DNA from: Brachypodius melanocephalos | Lineage: Eukaryota; Chordata; Aves; Passeriformes; Pycnonotidae | Assembly (NCBI GenBank): GCA_013398615.1 | Contig: VZSR01000514.1 | Coordinates: 2,909,790 to 2,973,789 of the forward strand | DNA length: 64,000 bases | Direction of reading: 5' to 3' | In this document: piece by piece, positions 13,401-23,290 of the stretch | Layout: each line of letters begins with the position of its first letter | How positions within the stretch are numbered: position 1 is the first letter of the stretch | Notes under the pieces: generated by a model | The model's input: only the letters and a program-made list of their open reading frames with translations | What the model was told of the DNA's origin: nothing | Database searches by the model: none | Made by a program: the position numbers and the translations under genes

Positions 13401-16400
13401 TGTTACTGTGGTCCTAGAAGATTTGAAATCTGGGAGGTGGGGGATCCTGTATATTTCTGACTGGAATCTACAAGATAAAAATATATAGAGTCTTCAATAT
13501 ACAGCAAATTCAACACCGTGAACTTGTGTGCCGCACAATTTATCTTTGTATATGCTACAAATCTGTGCACTCATTCCATTTTGATAAGCTCTTTGGCATT
13601 CCTGATGATGCTGATTATCAGCAGAAGGGGATTTTTCTTATCTTAACTTTAAGATGAACAACAAAACCCAACATTAACCAGAAACATGATTTAAAATCTG
13701 ATGGATTTCCCCAGAAAATTGAAAACACCCCTGTCTGCTCTGTGTCTCACCAAGTCTCTTACCTGCACTGTGCAGGTTGTGCACCTTTTGGGCAGCCTTA
13801 TCAGTGGGTGAAGATAGTGCAGCTGTCTGAGCATCCCTGGATGAAAGGAGCTCTTCTGTCTCTCACAGATACTGTGTTCAGATAGACAAAATGAAAAGGA
13901 GGGATGCAGTCAGGTTGGTCACCAAACCTGACGTGATGTCTCCTTATGCTGGTGAGCCCGAGGTGAAATCCTCAGAAGTGGTTCTTCACTCTGCTAAGCC
14001 CCTGCCTGCTACAGTCCCAGTGTGGCCTGTGGCTCCCTCTCCTGCTCTGGGGCACTGTCAATGGTGTTGATCAAAGAGACAGTGGTGCTGGGCAGTGTGA
14101 AAGTGAGGGGATCCACTTTGTGAGGACCCTGTTCCAAGATCAGCTGAGATCAAGTAGTCCCACCACGGTCCCTCGATCCAGACTGTGTAAAACACCTCCC
14201 CTGGTGTGCTGCTGTGTGGTACCTGTGTTTCTTGCTGCTGTGCTGGGCTGCTGGACTCCCACTTCATCATTCAGTGCAGAAACCAGGCTTCCTCTTGCAG
14301 CATCTGCAGAGTTTTCTGCAGCCCCTGCTCAGGATCTTTGCAGCAAGTCTGTCAGTGCCACGGGCCAGCTGTGCTTCAGTCAGACTGTGTCCTGCACACC
14401 CTGGCTGGCTGTGCTCACAGAAAACCTGTCCCATAACGGGGGGAGTGCTACACCAGCAAAAATGGTGGAGGCCCTGCCTGCAGGTGATGTTTTGTCTGAG
14501 GGTACAGGGATACTTCAGCTTTTAATGATTTTTGTTTAGGTAGATCCAGACTTTTCCTTGGCAAACAAGACAGCATTATCACAGAGCTGCTTTGTTTTCC
14601 AGTGACTGGTCTCACACATAATAAATAGGTTAAAGTTAACTGGAGCAAGCATTGATTTTTCTTTTAGTATGTGTGGGATTTCCTCCCTTGGGAGGGCTTG
14701 AGTAGTGCAGGAGACCTTCAGGGGAGGATATGAGTGTGTGAAAAGAGTGCAGGGTAGCTGGGACATTAATTTCTTTCCCCCATCTCTAAATTTTCCTCTT
14801 ATGATCTCTTACCTAACTCCTTCTCCTTTCTCTCATGTTCCAGCTTCCATTCAGGAATTTCCTGGGGGACAGTGACTGGGAGACACGCTCTGGGCCTCCA
14901 GGGAGGTCTGGATGTGTGCAGTCCTGCAGGAGGAGAGGGACAAGGAGGAATTATAGGCAGAGCTGAGCAAAACAGGAGGGCTGGGGTACTGGGGAGCAGG
15001 TCTACAACCGTGGAAACAATGATGATGAAGTTACTGATATGTGTAATAGAAGTTAACATTTCATAATTATTTTTTCCCCGTATGAAAGTCACAGAATAGG
15101 AAGGGAAAAAAAAAGAAAACTCCAAATAATCAATGCTGCTTTTGAAGGCTTTGGCAATTACCAGGCTCTATTTGTTTCTTTCTTTAGATAGTGTCATTAG
15201 TCTTCTTCCATCCAAATTACGCCCTCCAAACAAACATAACTCCCCCAATTGCTTTTCTCTCCTTAACTGAACTCAGCTCCCCCTTGGTTAAAGGCATGTT
15301 CTGCTACTTTATATTTGTGCCACAATTTGCCTTCCGGAACATTTACTTACTTGCTCATTTAGAAATCCTCTGCATTGCCTGGTGTTAGGGCATATGGTTT
15401 TCTTACATCAATTAAAAATCAACATGGTCCAACAGAATATAACACCAACCCCTGCTTCTTTGAATGGATGTTTGCAGCTGGGTGGGGATTAAAGCAGATC
15501 ATAATGGATTAGATCAGGGATTAAAACAGCCTGTAATGGATACTGTGTTGAACTATTCCATTTCTATTCTTGGATATAGACTGTGCAAATCTCGGGTTGT
15601 CAGATGACATCCTCACTGTCACCCTGTCATGCAAGGGGCCAGGTTTTGAAGCAAATCTGTTATTCCTGCAACGGGGATGATACGAACTGGAAAAGCCCCA
15701 TTTTCTGTGTGCTGGTGATGGGCACGCAGTTCGCGAATCGTGCAGGAGATGGGGGTGTTGCTCACATTACCTTTGTTTTCTAGAGAAGGAAAGAGACTTG
15801 AGAGCAGTGCTGCTGCTCTCTGTGGCACGGAGGCCTCTGCTGAGGAGAGGGAGATGCAGAATGGGGAGATCCTAGTAGACATCATCAGTGGGACCCCCCC
15901 AGCTGTGCATCCTATTATTTAACAGCAAGAAGCAGGCACTGATGGAGGCATTTTAGAATTTGCTTCAGAAAGACCAGAGCTTCCTTTGGGTGTCTCTGAG
16001 GAATTAGGGCTGGGGTAATCTCAGAGACATAGTCGGCACTGAATGTCTGGGTCTATCCCCGAGTGTGGTAGGTGAGGGTGACGTTCACAGAGGTTGGTTG
16101 CAAGGAATGGCTCTGCAGTCTGCAGGGTAGAAAACACCTGCTACTGGAGTGGTGACAGTATTGTCCTAAAAAAAGTGTTAGGCTTCATGCCAGTGTTCAC
16201 CATCACATTCTGTGCCATGTCTAGCACAGCTGGGCTCTTGTGGTGACAAAGAGCGATGTGGTGGACATAAAGAAACGCCTTGTGCTGGCAGGATTTGTGA
16301 AATGTGATGTGCCCGCAAGTCCTGTCTTGGTCTGGGTGGGCTTTGACCATGAAGTCAGGGATGCTGCTGCACAAAGGAGTGACTGATCAAGATCTGGACA

Positions 16401-17039
16401 AGGACTATGTCTTGAGCAGTGTCCAGCAAGGCTGAGAAGATAAATGGAACTGGGTGGATTGCACTGCAGGGGACTGGCTAAGTAGTGGCTCTTGCTAGCA
16501 CCACAGTAGCTTTTACTATGTGGTGCCTAGGATTCTGGATGTGCAGAGATCTTCAGGAGCATCACTGAGCTGCTGCTGGGTCCAGAGGGACTGCAGAAAC
16601 TTTGATTATAATTTAAGAACAAGCTCTGCCTGTCACAGCTGCAGCCTTACTGCTAGAAGATGGCATTAGGTGGGCAGTCCCTCCCCTCACAGTGCACAGC
16701 AATGCCAAGACACTGGGGTGGCAGGTGTGCTGCTCATGCCACATACCTGGGGACTGTGTTCCTGTAGCAGTCGAATTTGGGGGGCAGTGGGGTTCTTCCT
16801 GTTCCCCACACCCTGCTGTTTGCTTACAGGCAGCAGCAGTGTGCAGCCTCGGCACTGGCGTGTCCGTGTGCATGCAGGGTAGCACCTGCCACGGGTGTGT
16901 GCAATTTGTAAAATCCCCTTGCCTGAGGTTTTATGAAGCAGCTCTGGCTCAGGCCCACGTCACTGCTCCCACACAAATAAAATGTCATCTAAACATTTTG
17001 GCAGCACAGTACAAAAGGGAGCCGATTCCAAGCCAGGAA
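10411..17039. other. unique non-coding DNA
   Basis: No gene or clear repeat is seen. The segment near 11070-11250 is repeat-free with several short A/T-rich motifs around a CpG-containing core at about 11120, and is a candidate conserved element on composition only. The frames at 14120-14539 (+, 139 codons), 11074-11502 (+, 142 codons) and 16141-16374 (-, 77 codons) have no recognisable domain and no convincing splice-site pair. CpG density begins to rise after about 16850, leading into the island that follows. Confidence 0.5.
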
Positions 17040-17892
17040 TACCATCCGTTACGTTGGGAGTGGGTGATTCGCTTCCCCTACCCCCACCTCCCACCTTCCC
17101 TCTCCGCCTCGGAATTGAGGCTAATGAGGGGCCGCGTTCGTGGGTAGGGCCCCCGCCGCCCTCCCGGGGCTGTCAGCGCTGCTCTGTGAGCACCCCCTGC
17201 CACCCCGACACCTCTTCCCACTCCTTCAGGATAGCCCTTGAGCCACCTCTCCCCTCGTTTGCGACAAGCAGCGATGTGTGTAGCCCCCTTTACTCCTCCG
17301 CCTCTCTCCCCCTGCGGCAGCCCGGCTGCACGGAGCCCCCATCCCGCGCCGGGCGCTGACCAAGCAGCAGCTGGCCAGAAACCTCCCCGCTCTCCAGCCC
17401 CGGTCCTGCCTCTGTGTCCCGCTCCCTGCCGGGCTGGGAGACCGGGATAGGCGGCAGAAACTGTGGAGAAACCGCCCCCGCAGCGGGCCTGGCGATGGGG
17501 AGGGGGCAGACCGCGGGGAGAGCCGCGTAGTTGGCGGATCCGTTCTTGGACGGCAAAGAATGGCTGATGCGGGAAGTAGGAGGGTGGGACGATTAAAGAA
17601 ATCGCTAATTATCGACACTTTTCAAAGGGAGGAGGAGAACGGGAGAAGGTCGACCGTGGGTTTGATCCGAAGAAAAAGTGCCGACGTGTTTCTGCAATGA
17701 GTCGGGCTGGAGGGACGTGGCACTGGCACAGATGGCGATGACAGGGGTGACCCACGGGGACGCCCCGCAGCCGCGGGAGGCGGCAGCAGCCTCCCTCTCC
17801 CCTTCACAGCCTGCCATTACTCACACCTTGTCCGGGGACTGAAGCTGCAAAGGCTTCTTGAGCTTTGCCAGCAGAAAACAGGTGTCCTGGCC

Positions 17893-18121
17893 AGTGGGAA
17901 AGCATCCGTGCGATAGGAGCGGGAGCGCTGCACTGCCGTGACCTAAAGAGACACATCCCCCTCGCTCCTTCTCCCGACACAGCCCCGAGATGCTGCTGCA
18001 GGGAGCTGCCTGCAGACACTGCCCTTTCTTCGGTATTGGCCCCACACAAATCCTGCTAGTCTCCCTTGCTGGACGGTGGCAAGGTTGCTGGGATTCCCAC
18101 GCACACGCGTGAGTTCCCACG
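17893..18121. promoter_or_regulatory. RBPJ/CSL-type motif cluster
   Basis: Two copies of 'ttcccacg' lie exactly 20 bases apart (18094-18101 and 18114-18121); the reverse complement is CGTGGGAA, the high-affinity site of RBPJ/CSL, the Notch effector. Between them is 'cacgcgtg' (18104-18111), a palindrome containing the CACGCG core bound by HES/HEY repressors. A third, looser site in the opposite orientation, 'agtgggaa', is at 17893-17900. The motifs are exact; the function is inference. The close pair is head-to-tail, not the head-to-head arrangement of a classical paired site. Confidence 0.35.
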
Positions 18122-18482
18122 GCCGGGAGGCTGCTCTCGGGACGGGCACATCCACACGCCCGGAGCCGGCTCTGGAGGGATGCTGCTGGATGGCCGGGTC
18201 CTTGGGCACGCTGTTACACACGGGAGGCACCCAAGAGCCTCTCATCCCAGCTGCGCACCCTTGTGCCCCCTTACCCGTGGCTGACATCCAGCCTTTGTGC
18301 GTACATGTACACGCACACACGCGGGGCGAGAAGCGCCCACACCGCTGTAAATACGAATTCTATGTACACATACATCAGGAGAAACGGGGGATGACGGCTG
18401 CTTTATCTCGGCCAGGAGCACACATACCAAATCAGGAGAAAAGGCTGGGTGATGCTCCAGCTGATTCGGTGCAGCGCGGTGT

Positions 18483-18516
18483 CCCGCTCCCGCCCCCGGC
18501 CCCGCTCCCGGCCCCC
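18483..18516 (-). promoter_or_regulatory. G-quadruplex-forming tract
   Basis: Six runs of three to five C (18483, 18489, 18493, 18500, 18507, 18512) are separated by one to three bases, so the minus strand carries six G-runs with short loops. This satisfies the usual G-quadruplex pattern with runs to spare, and the plus strand could form an i-motif. The tract overlaps GC-box (Sp/KLF) sequences. Its position about 170 bases before the gap suggests that secondary structure helped break the assembly. Confidence 0.7.
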
Positions 18517-18574
18517 GGCGGCGCGGCGCGGCGCGGCGGGTGACTCGGCGGTGTATTTCAGCGGCGGCGGCGGC
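18517..18574 (+). repeat. GCGGC/CGG short tandem repeats
   Basis: A run of GCGGC-type units (about 18518-18540) is followed by a pure CGG stretch of four to five units at 18561-18574, within the CpG island. Such triplets are common in 5' untranslated regions of CpG-island genes and are length-variable. No coding frame across them is supported. Confidence 0.7.
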
Positions 18575-18685
18575 TTGGCAAGGCTCGGGGCTCCTCCCCC
18601 CGTGTGGTGGTACCCTCTCACTTGATCAAATCCTTGAACGTGAACAGTTTCACTGAAAAGCACTTTTGAAAAAAAAAAAAAAAAA

Positions 18686-18785
18686 NNNNNNNNNNNNNNN
18701 NNNNNNNNNNNNNNNNNNNNNNNNNNNNNNNNNNNNNNNNNNNNNNNNNNNNNNNNNNNNNNNNNNNNNNNNNNNNNNNNNNNNN
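18686..18785. other. assembly gap, 100 N
   Basis: Exactly 100 N characters, the conventional length for a gap of unknown size. It is preceded by a run of 17 A (18669-18685) and followed directly by GC-rich sequence (from 18786). The real missing length is unknown. Frames that appear to cross it are artefacts. Confidence 0.98.
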
Positions 18786-18930
18786 CGGTCCCCGGGCAGC
18801 GCCCCGAAGGGCCGCGCTGGCCCCAGCCCTGCCTGCGCTCCCCCGTGTCCCGTGTGCCGCTCCCCTGGGCACCCTCACTCTCAGCCTCTCCATGTGTGAT
18901 AAACACCGTGGCACGCTTCGCTGCCTCCCT

Positions 18931-20627
18931 GCCTGGGATGAATGATGTCTAGGGGTGGTGGAAAAGCCCTCCAGTGCCCCGCTGTGAGTGCTGGAGGCAA
19001 GAGAGATCCCATTAATTCATTAAGGGGTGGAAAACCCCACAGCACGTTAAGGAGCTTTGAGTGGAGGCACGTAGTGCAAGCAGAGTAAAAAGTTTGTAAA
19101 AAATTCCATGGCATCTCACGCCTTTTTCCCGAAGTCAGTAACAGTAACAGCGAGTCCCTGAGTTGTCCCTGAAAGCCTGTGGGATTGCATGTGCGTGTGT
19201 AGGGGGCATGTCCCAAAAGCCCACACGCTGTGCCATGATAGTGCAGGACCCTCCCTCACACCCGCTCTGCAACGCCCGGCAGATGGCTGCGAACAAAACT
19301 TCAGATTTCTTTTGACTTGGTATCAGAAATACCATCTCTACTCTCATGTAGTCTGGGAACAGATGCAGTTTAAAGGACTCTGGGAAACCTTTATGTCTGG
19401 TGACAATATTCCCATTATTCTGATTATTATAGCTTGTCACTGCCTTGAATATGCCTCTTTTATTGTTTTGCCACTATTGGAAATGAGTATAAAGCAATTA
19501 ACAGCATAAAACAGATTGGCTGCATTTTCAGATACATTCTTCACAGAACATACTAGCCATGAAAAAGCAAATTGTCAACGTACTTATCTATCTGTGTCTC
19601 TATCCGTACATCACCTATAGGTTTCTAATGTGCAATTCAACTATCTTCTTTTTTTTTTTTTTTAACTGGATTTTTTTTGTCTATTTATTGCTACTTAGGC
19701 AATAATTCTGACAGCAATGTAGATGTTACTTTGATTTAACCAATTTTTAAAGGCAGTTGCGTTTGCCAGACATGAATTTCACTCTCATTAAAGATGAAAG
19801 CAAGCATTGAAGAGAAAACAGCTGTATGGTATATTTCAGCACTACACTTGTCTCTAGGACTATTTATTTTTAACATAACATGCCATGTAATGAAGAAAAC
19901 AACCTATATGCCCTCTTTTTTGTTTCATTTTGATGCTGAATCAAGGGGTGTTGAGTAAAAGAAGCAAAAATGCCTCCCCCATGCCTTCCCAGCATGGATT
20001 CCCAATAGTTTTGAGTATTTCTGCTTTAAGTAGCAAAGAAAACTCATTCTGTAGGCATTTGCAGGGGAAAGAAGGGTTATTTTTTCCTAAAGCACAGCTC
20101 AGAAAGTGGTTTTCACAAAATTCTCTCTCCTCGGTTTCTTTTACAGAAACATGCTATTTAAATAACTGGATTCCTTATTCTCCAGGTGACTGAGAAGGGT
20201 AATGAAAGAAAATGTCTTGATTGTTCATGGCATGCCATTAGGATTTTGCACCTCAGGATATCATTGCATTGAAAGCTTCCAACTCAAAAGCACAAGCTAA
20301 AGCAAAAGACTGGTGTTTGTTGCCAGTGTGGTGTTTGTAGGAAGGAGAAGCAAGCGTGATAATAAATTCTAATGGTATCTTTTTGTGATTTCCCTCATAT
20401 GAGGTCTAAAATTCTGAGACTTTTTTTTCTCTCCTGTCTTTTGCAGAAAACATTCTGCATTTTGTAATTAATTGGATTTTTTTTTTTTTTTTTTACTGTG
20501 TAGAGGGAAAGTTATTTGCTTGAACCTGGGTTCTTTCATTAATTGACAGATAAGGCTGGATCCAATGCCTGTTTTTCTGCTGCAGCTCAGTTTTTATCTA
20601 ATTCTACTGTTGGGGTGTCCATGTCAC
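18931..20627. other. AT-rich unique DNA, possible regulatory elements
   Basis: Immediately beside the CpG island the sequence becomes AT-rich and free of recognisable repeats, notably at about 19300-19620 and 19680-20060. Homopolymer T runs occur at 19649-19663 and 20477-20494. A strong acceptor-like tract (T/C run ending in TTGCAG at 20446) is present, but the frames after it close quickly. The position and composition would fit intron 1 or promoter-flanking enhancer DNA; this is inference. Confidence 0.45.
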
Positions 20628-20715
20628 AGGAACATGAAACAATTTGCCCAAGGTCACTCGGGCAAACAGTGTGGCTTCTTTTGCCAGCCACATTGGTCCC
20701 CAGCCTCACATCACA
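20628..20715 (-). repeat. MIR SINE remnant
   Basis: The phrase 'tttgcccaaggtcac' (20642-20656) is a signature word of the MIR core read in reverse complement. Before it, 'tcacaggaacatgaaac' loosely matches the upstream part of the reversed element, and the bases after it can be aligned weakly. MIR elements are ancient tRNA-derived SINEs, immobile long before modern birds. The copy is heavily diverged; ends are approximate. Confidence 0.58.
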
Positions 20716-21289
20716 AAGCATAAATTTTCTTAGGTCACAGGAGTTGTAAAGCAGCAGGAAGGTGTACTGGAAATGGACAATAGATATTAACTCATGTCAT
20801 GACTATTCAATTGACCTGGTAGAGTAGGTAGGATGTGTCTGTCTGTTATTGTATTCAGGCTGCCAAAGCAGTAAAGAGGCAAACAGCTAGCTTTTACCAA
20901 TTCTGGTACTTGAACAGACTTCAAAACCTCAGATTTTTTTCACTTATATGTTGTTAAAAACATGATCAATCAAGTTTTGTGCATTAGTGATGGATGGATT
21001 TGCAAAGAAGAGGAAGGTAACAAAAAATTGGGGTTTTACTGGGGCATATAGAAGATCTGCAGACCCTCCACAAAAGGGAGGTCTTTGCAGCTGCCGGTTA
21101 TCTTGTAACCTGGAATGTTAAAACCCTCTGCCTTTTAAATTATTGTTATTTTAAAAGCAAGTGTCTGTCCATCTCCCATCCCACTTTTCTCACACGTCCC
21201 TCAAATCACAATTTAACTTACTAAAACATAATCCCTTCCAGACAACAAACTCTTGTTTTCTCTATTTGCAGATAGTGAGGTCAGGATTA

Positions 21290-21490
21290 TGATAGAGGGA
21301 AAAGTCTGGTGAGATCAGGGAGTTTGGGTTCTCTGCTTTGTCCTGCCCAGAGGCTTTTTCTGTGACCTTAGGAAAGACAATTAACCTCTCTGGATCTCCT
21401 CTTCCATGTTAAATGAGGATAGTACTACTTAGCTACCACAAAGTGGTGGTGTGGAGCAGAATTCATTTTTGCTTTGTACAATACCTGAGG
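21290..21490 (+). repeat. MIR SINE, fairly complete
   Basis: The order of blocks follows the MIR consensus: 'tgggttctctgctttgtcct' (like the tRNA-derived part), 'ctgtgaccttaggaaagac' then 'aattaacctctctggatctc' (21360-21398), 'catgttaaatgaggatagta' (21404-21423), 'ctacttagctacc', and a degraded 3' part with 'tttgtacaatacctgagg' (21473). About 200 bases can be followed, long for such an old element in a bird. Strand is set by the word order. Confidence 0.8.
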
Positions 21491-22476
21491 ATCTAGAAGT
21501 GAAAATTGTTAGGAAAATACAAAAATGTTACTCTGTGTAGAAGTGAGGTTTGTGTTCTCTGTGTTCTTAGGAAGGGAACTTGGCTTTATTCAGTGGCTCT
21601 GATATTGGAAAAAGCAGACTCCTATTTGGGCTTCAAGTATCAATCTGCCCTAATAGAAGCATTTAGTGAGCAAGGTCATGAAGCTCTTGAGAGACCTTGG
21701 AGAGATCAGATAAAATGTTTTTTTGCCAAGCTTTTCTAAAGAAAGGAGAATTTTTAGTGAAAAACACTATTATTCCCAAAAGATCTGCAAGCCATTCTTT
21801 TTCCAAACCCATTCCTCTCTCAACACATATGCTGTGTTCAAATGTAGCATTCAGTGAGCAGTTGTACCCTCTACACTTATTTTCCCTCTCTAGATGTTTA
21901 TATTAGTGCATGAAATTTTCTCTTGTTCTGCTCATCAGATGCTCTCTCCAATCTTCTTGTGAAGATGATTTGATTCCTCATATGATCCTCCTTCCTCTCT
22001 TCCTGATTTCTAGGATAAGGACCTGCAAAAAAAGGTAGCAGCACCTTTAATGCTCTTGAAGTTTTAAATCTCACAATCTCGTTTCTTGATAGTAGGTTTT
22101 CCAAGAGATTTCAAGAAACTACGGTGAATAAAACACACTTTTTTAGGATTGCTCTCCTGGTATGATCACTGGTGGAATGGGAAATGGGAACTGGTTTTGT
22201 TAGGTTTCAGAGTTGTTCCTCTGACAAATGTAGCTGTTTATAGGAAGTATTTGATTTTGTCCATGCTTTTTCTGTGATGGAATTACCACAAATTCTGTGG
22301 CATTGTGGCTGGGATTTTTTCAACATGAGAAGAAAAGATGCACATTTCTAGCTTTCTCTGGAAGACATTTTCAATCTGCTCTCTATGGAGATGCTGCAGC
22401 TATGATCACTGCATTCTTTAGCTGTCCCATGTATATATGACTTTTCCTCTTTTAGTAACCAGAGGCAAACTCTGCA
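21491..22476. other. unique non-coding DNA
   Basis: No gene or repeat is recognised. The frames at 21506-21739 and 21898-22104 are short and lack any domain signature. Confidence 0.5.
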
Positions 22477-22566
22477 GAATCATTGAATATTAAGGGTTGG
22501 AAGGAATCTTAAAGATCATCTAGTCCCAATCCCTGCTGTCATGGGTAGGGACATCTCCCAGATTCT
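22477..22566 (-). mobile_element. CR1 LINE 3'-tip fragment
   Basis: The sequence 'agaatcattgaat', then 'agggttggaaggaatcttaaa', 'gatcatctagtcccaatccc' and 'gggtagggacatctccca' is the reverse complement of the CR1 3' end, beginning with a decayed form of the terminal 'agaatcatagaat' repeat. Only the last 90 or so bases survive, so this is a severely 5'-truncated insertion. Divergence is moderate, higher than in the copy at 7.9 kb. Confidence 0.87.
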
Positions 22567-23144
22567 GACATAAATTCTCAAAAACTACTGGAATAAAGAT
22601 GAGAAATGCACTATAATGCCCCAGTAAGGACAGGAGAGGGCATTTGTCTAAGGCATGTGTATATTGCAGGTTACTGATGCCAGGCTAAGTTCCTATATGC
22701 TCCTAGGGGTTAGATTTTTCATACTGTATGAAAAATGTCAGCAGTGCAATTTTTTTATCTCATTGTGGTAGAACAGTGCAGAAGATAAACCAGTGGAAGT
22801 CTGGTGTGCTTCAATGATGCAGATGCTGCTTGTGCAAACCATGCAATTGTGTTGATGCTTACAGCATGATCCAGGCCCTGAAAACTGGAGGAGGCAGGAT
22901 GAGAGCTGATGAGACACTGGACTGGGGCCTGGGTTTATCTTGGCAGCCATGCTGCACTGTTTTGTCCAGTCAACCTGTGACTGTCATTTCTAGAGTTAAT
23001 GTGGTTTCAAGATTCACTCCAAGACTTGGAACGTGAGATGCCTTTGGGACAAAATAGTAAAGAGGAGGCTATTGCTGCAGTAACTTACAGACATTGGAAG
23101 TAGAGTTAGGAGATGCAGCTTATCTTTTTGGTTGAAGAGGGACT
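22567..23144. other. unique DNA between two CR1 pieces
   Basis: No gene is seen. The two flanking CR1 pieces lie in opposite orientations and represent different parts of the element, so they are probably separate insertions and not one split copy. Confidence 0.45.
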
Positions 23145-23290
23145 AATATTTTTTAACAGCCCCAATGCATGTCATATTGGACATTAGGAAAAGTTTCTTC
23201 TCAAAGAAAATGCTGCAGCAAGGTACTAGAAAGTCTTTGGGGATTCTCAAGATTCATGTAAAGATGATGATCTGATGGGAACCACTCCGC
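23145..23290 (+). mobile_element. degraded CR1 fragment
   Basis: The core 'tattggacattaggaaaagtttcttctcaaag' (from 23173) matches the conserved CR1 3' phrase 'tggacattaggaaatatttcttc'. It is followed by weaker correspondence to the 'ggaggtggtggagtcaccatccctgg' and 'tgttcaag' blocks ('tttggggattctcaag', 23238-23253). It lacks both ends and is considerably diverged. The core phrase is convincing; the 3' limit is uncertain. Confidence 0.72.

Larger units (their letters stand above)
17040..18930. promoter_or_regulatory. CpG island, probable promoter
   Basis: Across about 1.9 kb, CpG dinucleotides are frequent and GC content is high, in sharp contrast with the CpG-poor flanks. There are peaks at about 17100-17560, 17740-18330 and 18470-18900. 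Visible elements include GC boxes (ccgccccc near 17472 and 18492), an inverted CCAAT-like 'attgg' near 18034, and CGG triplets at 18561-18574. In vertebrates an island of this size usually marks a gene's transcription start. No coding exon is recognised on either strand: frames reading through the block are proline/arginine/serine-rich translations of GC-rich DNA. A 100-N gap interrupts it, so the first exon may be missing. Direction cannot be fixed: no TATA box or clear donor stands out. It could be a housekeeping, developmental or lncRNA promoter. Confidence 0.82.

Noticed and set aside
18403..18906. Frames crossing the gap on the minus and plus strands
   Set aside because: They read through 100 N and homopolymer A/T, so they are artefacts; the proline/arginine-rich flanks are translations of GC-rich DNA.
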